Under the pieces are notes generated by a model. The model saw only the letters and a program-made list of their open reading frames with translations. It had not been told where the DNA came from and did no database searches. Made by a program: the position numbers and the translations under genes. Shown here one piece after another: positions 59,453-64,000 of a DNA stretch of 64,000 nucleotides (its first letter is position 1; each line of letters begins with the position of its first letter). Source of the DNA: Pontibacter sp. FD36 (GTDB taxonomy: Bacteria; Bacteroidota; Bacteroidia; Cytophagales; Hymenobacteraceae); assembly GCF_015686655.1 (NCBI RefSeq), contig NZ_JADPMP010000002.1, positions 372,001-436,000 on the forward strand. Reading direction: 5' to 3'.

Positions 59453-60331
59453 ATGAAAAAGAATTTCTACAAAGCTTCCCTCTTCCTTTTGGTCGGAAGT
59501 CTTTCGCTTTCATCCTGCGTTGTTTCTAAAAAGAAATACGAGGACCTGATGGCCCGCAAAAATGCCTTGGAGCTGGATAAATCAGATTTGGAGCAGCAGA
59601 AAAGCACCCTGGAGCAACAGAAGTCTGCCCTTGAAACCGAGAAAGCCCAACTGGAGCAGGAGCGCGCCGAACTGGAGCGCCAGAAAGCAGAGTATCAGCA
59701 GAGCCTGCAGCAGGCCCTGAAAGAGGGTAAGGCGCTAGGTGAAACCCTGAACATGAGCAAGTCACAAATTGACAAGCTGAATGCGGACCTGAAAGCCCGT
59801 GAGCAGCGTCTTGCCGAACTGCAGCGCATCCTCGACGAGAAAGACAAGGCAGTGAACGCCCTGCGCTCTAAAGTTAGCAACGCCCTGCTCGGCTTTAATG
59901 ACAAAGACCTGACCGTTAACATCCGTAATGGCAAGGTATACGTGTCGCTGGCGGAGCAACTGCTCTTCAACTCCGGCTCTACCAAAGTGGACCCGAAAGG
60001 TGTTGAGGCACTGAAAAAACTGGCTACTGTATTGAAAGAACAGCAGGATGTGAACGTAGTAGTGGAAGGACACACGGATGATGTGCCGATCGCTCGCGGT
60101 ACCGTAGGTATGCAGGACAACTGGGACCTGAGTGTACTTCGTGCCACCGAGATTACCCGTATCCTGACCCAAGCCGGTGTACAGTCTGATCGTGTGACGC
60201 CATCTGGCCGCAGTCTGTACGTACCACTCGACAATGCCAAAACAAAAGAGGCGCGTCAGAAAAACCGTCGTACCGAGATCATCCTCACTCCTAAGCTGGA
60301 TGAACTGTTCCAGATCCTGGAGTCGGCTTAA
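59453..60331 (+). CDS. OmpA-family lipoprotein with long coiled coil
   Basis: 292 residues: a lipobox (LSSC, Cys22), a coiled coil of about 110 residues built of QQKS-LE and LEQE-RAELE heptads (about 30-140), and an OmpA peptidoglycan-binding domain (about 160-285) with GSTKVDPKGVEALKKLA, VEGHTDDVPI, NWDLSVLRATEI and NRRTEII. It anchors an extended rod between a membrane and the cell wall. As third gene after two TPR proteins it could be the wall anchor for a TPR scaffold. A perfect 16-bp terminator hairpin follows. Confidence 0.9.
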   Translation: MKKNFYKASLFLLVGSLSLSSCVVSKKKYEDLMARKNALELDKSDLEQQKSTLEQQKSALETEKAQLEQERAELERQKAEYQQSLQQALKEGKALGETLNMSKSQIDKLNADLKAREQRLAELQRILDEKDKAVNALRSKVSNALLGFNDKDLTVNIRNGKVYVSLAEQLLFNSGSTKVDPKGVEALKKLATVLKEQQDVNVVVEGHTDDVPIARGTVGMQDNWDLSVLRATEITRILTQAGVQSDRVTPSGRSLYVPLDNAKTKEARQKNRRTEIILTPKLDELFQILESA

Positions 60332-60349
60332 GCAAGCGCTATACCTTAG

Positions 60350-60384
60350 ACAAGAGCCAGTTCCGTAGCGGAACTGGCTCTTGT
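60350..60384 (+). terminator. Terminator of the TPR-OmpA cluster
   Basis: ACAAGAGCCAGTTCCG (60350-60365) and CGGAACTGGCTCTTGT (60369-60384), perfect 16-bp stem with a 3-base loop, between convergent genes. Confidence 0.85.
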
Positions 60385-60426
60385 GCTTATAGGCGTTTCT
60401 TAAACGTACAACAAGCAGCTTTCCTG

Positions 60427-60999
60427 CTATGCTAGCTGCTCTGTAACTTGTGGCAGATAATACTTTTCAAGGTCTTTGTGTTTCCCACGTCGCCGGGCTT
60501 CTTTGGCAAGCAAACCCGCTAACCATATTTGGAAACGGTGTGGCAAACCAGCTGTATAGGATTCACCCATATGAAATAAAAGTGCTGTATGCCAGAAACT
60601 TTTCGGAATGCCATTTGCCCTTGTAAGTCCATCATGCGCCAAGCCATAGGCTATGCGTAAAGTTGCTTCAAACTGGCGGGCAGGCTTCACAGTGACAAGG
60701 AACACACATTTCCGGCAGGCATCTTCATTATAGAAGCGATGCAGGACATGCTTTGGTGCTACGGCTTTGTCACCTGGTAGAAGTTGGATCCGCTGCTTTC
60801 CTAACTGAATACTTAGGGTTCCCTCCAGTACTTCAAACTCCTCCTCAAATGTGGTATGGTAATGCAACCCATTTCCCCCTTTGGGCTCCATCTCCACTTG
60901 CACTAGTAAATAATCTCCATTCGTATCGGCGGCACTCTTTATAATGGTTACATCATAGCCTCCTAATGTACTTTTTAATTCTTTAGATAACTCTTTCAT
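60427..60999 (-). CDS. Cupin-domain protein
   Basis: 190 residues. The cupin barrel lies at about 35-115: metal motif 1 GLHYHTTFEEEFEVLEG (two His and a Glu) and motif 2 PKHVLHRFYN with a further His. The C-terminal 60 residues are helical and basic (KEARRRGKHKDLEKYY). Enzyme class is open: dioxygenase, isomerase or sensor. It is divergent from an AraC-type regulator gene whose start lies 144 bases away, so that regulator may control it, possibly in response to the same ligand. Confidence 0.82.
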   Translation of the reverse strand: MKELSKELKSTLGGYDVTIIKSAADTNGDYLLVQVEMEPKGGNGLHYHTTFEEEFEVLEGTLSIQLGKQRIQLLPGDKAVAPKHVLHRFYNEDACRKCVFLVTVKPARQFEATLRIAYGLAHDGLTRANGIPKSFWHTALLFHMGESYTAGLPHRFQIWLAGLLAKEARRRGKHKDLEKYYLPQVTEQLA

Positions 61000-61035
61000 A
61001 GTAATACAATAAATATTGTTGGTATATTCGTATTA

Positions 61036-61043
61036 CAAAAGTA
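61036..61043 (-). promoter_or_regulatory. -7 element of the cupin gene
   Basis: TACTTTTG on the minus strand, a perfect TAnnTTTG match, 37 bases above the ATG at 60999, in the shared cupin/AraC intergenic region. Confidence 0.55.
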
Positions 61044-61142
61044 TGCTGTACAACCAAACTGCCAGCTACGCAATTGGGAGCGGCATCTACGAGAAAAGGA
61101 TTATCATGCTATGATTGAAGGGTCGTTAGAGTTTTCCGGACT

Positions 61143-62123
61143 ATGCGGATAAAGATTACTGACAGCAATTTGAATGATCTGCTGCTGTACCAAAACCAGC
61201 TTGCAGACAGCCAGCATACGTCTCAAATTGCTGCACCTCAACTTGCCCAGGATCCGCAGTTAGGCAAGTTTCTACAGCGGTATCTTCACTTTGATAATTT
61301 CAATATAGCACAGCTTTGCTGGCAACTGAACCAGGAACTAGAACTGCAGACAGATCAACTGGAAGCAGGTATAAATATGAATTTCATGCTGAGTGGCGGC
61401 ATCTACTCAGAGTTTGAGACCTTGCCACATCCTATCCGCCTGAAGCCGATGGAACATAATTTACTTTTTACCTGTGACTCAAGCGGCACGCACCTTTTTC
61501 CAGCAGGCAGCTTGCTGCATAATCTACATGTAAGCCTCTCAACTGAATATTTTAAACGCATCTGCACGGAAGAGTTCCGGCTTTCTGATCTGTTGCTTAA
61601 CAACATTGAGCGGCAATCTCCTATCCTGGCATCAACACATAATGGCAACATTACCAGCCACATGTTGCAGACGATCAAAGGCATTTTGGAATGCCCTTTT
61701 GAGGGTGCAGTGCAAAAACTCTATTTGGAGGGAAAGGTTCTGGAGCTATTGGCCTTGCAGTTCGAGAACTTGCAGAGTACAAAAGAGAGAGAAGCCAGGC
61801 TATTATCAAAGGAAACAGCCTTGGCAGAAGAGATTCGCCTATACCTGGAGCAGCACTACCTGGAGTTAGCCAGTTTGCAGCAGCTTGCCAAAATGTTCGG
61901 AACAAATGAATACAAGCTGAAGAAGGTGTTTCGGGAGCGGTTTGGGAAAGGGGTGTTTACATATGCGCAAGAGCTCAGGCTTGTGTATAGCTTGAATTTA
62001 CTGGCTTCAGGTGAGAAAAATGTGGCACAAGTGGCCGAATTACTCGGATACAGTCATGCAAACCATTTCACGACTGCATTCCGAAAGCACTTTGGCTATC
62101 CGCCGTCGCTAGTCCGGAAGTAG
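61143..62123 (+). CDS. AraC family transcriptional regulator
   Basis: 326 residues: an N-terminal sensor region of unknown ligand (about 1-220) and a C-terminal AraC double helix-turn-helix (about 228-325): LEQHYLELASLQQLAKMFGTNEYKLKKVFRERFG and VAQVAELLGYSHANHFTTAFRKHFGYPPS. The N-terminus is not cupin-like; it resembles the PchR-like long sensor type. Divergent from the cupin gene, which it may regulate. Its TAG stop directly abuts the TAG of the convergent DUF2062 gene (62121-62126). Confidence 0.9.
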   Translation: MRIKITDSNLNDLLLYQNQLADSQHTSQIAAPQLAQDPQLGKFLQRYLHFDNFNIAQLCWQLNQELELQTDQLEAGINMNFMLSGGIYSEFETLPHPIRLKPMEHNLLFTCDSSGTHLFPAGSLLHNLHVSLSTEYFKRICTEEFRLSDLLLNNIERQSPILASTHNGNITSHMLQTIKGILECPFEGAVQKLYLEGKVLELLALQFENLQSTKEREARLLSKETALAEEIRLYLEQHYLELASLQQLAKMFGTNEYKLKKVFRERFGKGVFTYAQELRLVYSLNLLASGEKNVAQVAELLGYSHANHFTTAFRKHFGYPPSLVRK

Positions 62124-62666
62124 CTAGACCTGATGCTCTGGTACAGCTTCTACAATTTCCACAACTTCAGGAACCTCAAAGACTGTCGTAGCTGGTTTGG
62201 GCATAACCCGCTTAAGCAAGGGAAGTAACGTCAGGTAGAGCATCCCTCCCACAGGTACAGCAAGTATAGCCCAGGCCGAAACAGCTGCTAAGTTGGCTAT
62301 CCAAAGTTTATTCAGTGCAGCGAGCCAGTCCATTTTGAACATCGCTATCATCTCATCCAACGTCAGTTTCAGGTCATCCAGCCCAAACATGAAAATGCCC
62401 ATCTTGATAAATGGGATGATCAGTAAGAGCTGCAGCGGATGTACAAGATAACTTACAAGTACCGTGGCGGCGATATTTAACCTGAATCGGGCAGCAAGGG
62501 CAGTTCCCATCACCGTTGTAACGCCTAGGGCTGGGAGTATACCTACCACAGAACCAAGCGCAACCGTAACAGCCAGCTTATGAGGCGTCATACCCTGACG
62601 GAGCAGGTTGAGCACAGGCTGTGCAATGCGGCGCTTGAAAAATGCGGTGATGATAGAGGTAGACAA
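62124..62666 (-). CDS. DUF2062 membrane protein
   Basis: 180 residues with about three to four hydrophobic segments (VTVALGSVVGILPALGVTTV, IAATVLVSYLVHPLQLLLIIPF, LAAVSAWAILAVPVGGML). FFKRRIAQPVLNLLRQGMTPHKLAVTVALGSVVGILP is the DUF2062 signature, often found fused to glycosyltransferases; here it stands alone. An in-frame TAA lies five codons before the TTG at 62666, so TTG is the likely start (no ATG before residue 26, which already cuts into the domain). Function unknown. Confidence 0.8.
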   Translation of the reverse strand: MSTSIITAFFKRRIAQPVLNLLRQGMTPHKLAVTVALGSVVGILPALGVTTVMGTALAARFRLNIAATVLVSYLVHPLQLLLIIPFIKMGIFMFGLDDLKLTLDEMIAMFKMDWLAALNKLWIANLAAVSAWAILAVPVGGMLYLTLLPLLKRVMPKPATTVFEVPEVVEIVEAVPEHQV

Positions 62667-62871
62667 ACCTTGGCTAAATTAAAAAGATGTTGGATAACAG
62701 GACTATAAAGAAGACGCCCTAAACCTGTAAAGAGTTGCATGTGCTGCAGCATAAATTATGCCTGGTTCTCTTCAAAGATTAATACGGGAGCTCTGGTAAA
62801 AGTAACCTACTAAAGCCTGCTTTGTTTTGCTTATTTTAAAAAGCAGAGCAGAGTATTAAAGCTTTCACTAT

Positions 62872-63975
62872 TTACTTCCGTATGTGCAGGAAACGAAGAA
62901 TTTTGTCGATTGTGAGTGAATGTTCTTCTGTGCCATCTGTTCCCAACAAAAACGAAAAGGCTTGCAGCTCGGGGGTGTGATCAAAGTATATTTTGAACAT
63001 ACCTACAATTGGCACCGCCACAAACATACCCGGTAGCCCCCATAGCATCCCTCCTATAATAATACTCAGGATTGTGAAGAGTGGATTAATGTTTACCCGG
63101 CTGCCCGTGATGTTGGGTGTGAGGATATTGTTTTCTGTGAACTGCACAACCAGAAAGAAGAGAAGTACGGCAAGGGTTTTTTGCGGATCCCCCTGTACCA
63201 CCAAGGTATAGAGCAGCGGAATGGCGCCACCGATCAGCGTGCCAAAATAAGGAATGAAGTTGATGAAGGCAGACACTATCCCCAACAGGATGGCATACTC
63301 TACACCAATAATGAGCAGACCAGTCGAATTGATAACACAAAGGATCAGGATAACGATCACGACTCCTCCCATATAGTGCTTAGTTACATCTGATATCTCA
63401 TCGATCATCACCTTGACCTTTCCGTGCCGATCAGAAGGCAACGCTTTCAACAAAAAGTTCTCGAATTTATTTCGGTAGTAGAGCATCAGGAAAATATACA
63501 CCGGCATCAGGGCAAATTTGGTAATGGTACTAGTAGTAGCCAGCAATATCTCAGCGATGGCTGAACCGCTCAGGTCAAGCGCATTGTTCACCTGCAGCCG
63601 AAGCCAACGCTCGTTCAATTGGCTGTCATCGCCAAACTTTCGGTCAATATGCGCTTGCAACTGATCGATGTTGAGCAGGGCCTTTTCTTTCAACTCAGGA
63701 AAATCTGTCAGGAATACCGAGAGCTGCTTGTAGAGTAGCACCATCAGCCCGGCAAAGAGGGCCATGGCAGTAATAATAGTCGCAAAGTTGGCCAATAGTC
63801 GGGGGATGCCCCATTTTTCCAGTTGCTTCACTACTGGGTATAGCAAGTAGGCAAACAGTAAGGCCATTACCAAAGGGTATAGAAACTCCCGTGCCTCCAC
63901 CAGTACATAGACCAGTAGCACTAGAAATAGTAACCAATACGTCAGCTTCTTTATCCTCTTGTAATCGTTTGCCAT
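62872..63975 (-). CDS. AI-2E family (PerM/DUF20) transporter
   Basis: A 367-residue inner-membrane protein with about eight helices: an N-terminal pair (LTYWLLFLVLLVYVLVEA, LYPLVMALLFAYLLYPVV), a central extracytoplasmic loop, and a C-terminal block with GIVSAFINFIPYFGTLIGGAIPLLY and the GSRVNINPLFTILSIIIGGMLWGLPGMFVAVP motif that defines the family. Despite the name, substrates include Na+/H+ in some members, and AI-2 export is shown only for TqsA. It is monocistronic. The start ATG at 63975 has an AAGAAGAG stretch just upstream. Confidence 0.9.
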   Translation of the reverse strand: MANDYKRIKKLTYWLLFLVLLVYVLVEAREFLYPLVMALLFAYLLYPVVKQLEKWGIPRLLANFATIITAMALFAGLMVLLYKQLSVFLTDFPELKEKALLNIDQLQAHIDRKFGDDSQLNERWLRLQVNNALDLSGSAIAEILLATTSTITKFALMPVYIFLMLYYRNKFENFLLKALPSDRHGKVKVMIDEISDVTKHYMGGVVIVILILCVINSTGLLIIGVEYAILLGIVSAFINFIPYFGTLIGGAIPLLYTLVVQGDPQKTLAVLLFFLVVQFTENNILTPNITGSRVNINPLFTILSIIIGGMLWGLPGMFVAVPIVGMFKIYFDHTPELQAFSFLLGTDGTEEHSLTIDKILRFLHIRK

Positions 63976-64000
63976 ACTCTTCTTACTGAAAAAATAGGAG

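Noticed and set aside
1..64000. tRNA, rRNA, prophage or insertion sequence
   Set aside because: I saw no cloverleaf with a T-loop GTTCRA consensus, no rRNA sequence, no transposase or integrase motif, and no phage structural genes; a tRNAscan and ISfinder search would settle this.

Overview
The window looks like chromosomal DNA of an aerobic Bacteroidota bacterium, most likely Cytophagales/Hymenobacteraceae (Pontibacter-like). Evidence: promoters carry the Bacteroidota -7 element TAnnTTTG, there are many SPII lipoproteins with S/A-C lipoboxes, and the gene content is typical (S46 and S41 peptidases, DUF3127, NuiA-like, YkvA, FtsX-type permeases, PKD lipoprotein). GC content is moderate, apart from an AT-rich stretch at about 20.2-24.4 kb. 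I saw no rRNA, tRNA, CRISPR array, transposase or prophage gene.

Layout. 1-7.2 kb (minus strand): microaerobic respiration genes (5' part of ccoN, ccoS, ccoI), a Crp/Fnr-type regulator, an azurin-fold lipoprotein that has lost its copper ligands, and an L,D-transpeptidase. 7.5-12.2 kb: LTA4H-like M1 aminopeptidase, DUF892 ferritin-like protein, and a convergent cyanophycinase/isoaspartyl-peptidase pair. 12.4-20.1 kb: DUF3127, AlbA_2, MORN-like, PIN-PhoH, SRPBCC, YkvA and S46 peptidase genes, with several dispersed palindromic repeats between them. 20.2-24.4 kb: AT-rich segment with an FtsX-type permease and an S41 peptidase. 24.4-28.3 kb: SDR and epimerase pair, and a fused gluconokinase/6-phosphogluconate dehydrogenase. 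28.3-31.4 kb: nirK(-cytochrome c)-nirV-sco operon. 31.7-37.4 kb: assorted oxidoreductases, a NuiA-like protein and DUF2383. 37.7-40.8 kb: DEAD-box RNA helicase with a long leader, and an unknown protein. 41.0-48.5 kb: AddA- and AddB-type helicase/nuclease genes separated by two small genes. 48.6-53.9 kb: a PKD lipoprotein interrupted by an amber codon, FUSC protein, lipoprotein, amidase and outer-membrane barrel. 54-64 kb: NPP-type phosphodiesterase, beta-CASP RNase, RES-Xre toxin-antitoxin, TPR-TPR-OmpA cluster, cupin/AraC divergent pair, DUF2062 and AI-2E family membrane proteins.

The most striking signal is regulatory. Three promoters, for ccoN, ccoI and nirK, share one architecture: two TGA-N6-TCA palindromes whose centres are exactly 22 bp apart, with the proximal centre exactly 36.5 bp from the last base of the -7 TTTG element. 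That is the class II activator position of Crp/Fnr proteins. The Crp/Fnr gene at 3991-4695, which has four N-terminal cysteines, is the obvious candidate to read these sites, linking high-affinity oxygen respiration and nitrite reduction in one low-oxygen/NO regulon. A second genome-scale signal is an over-represented octamer, CAGGTATA/TATACCTG, scattered in both orientations through genes and gaps.
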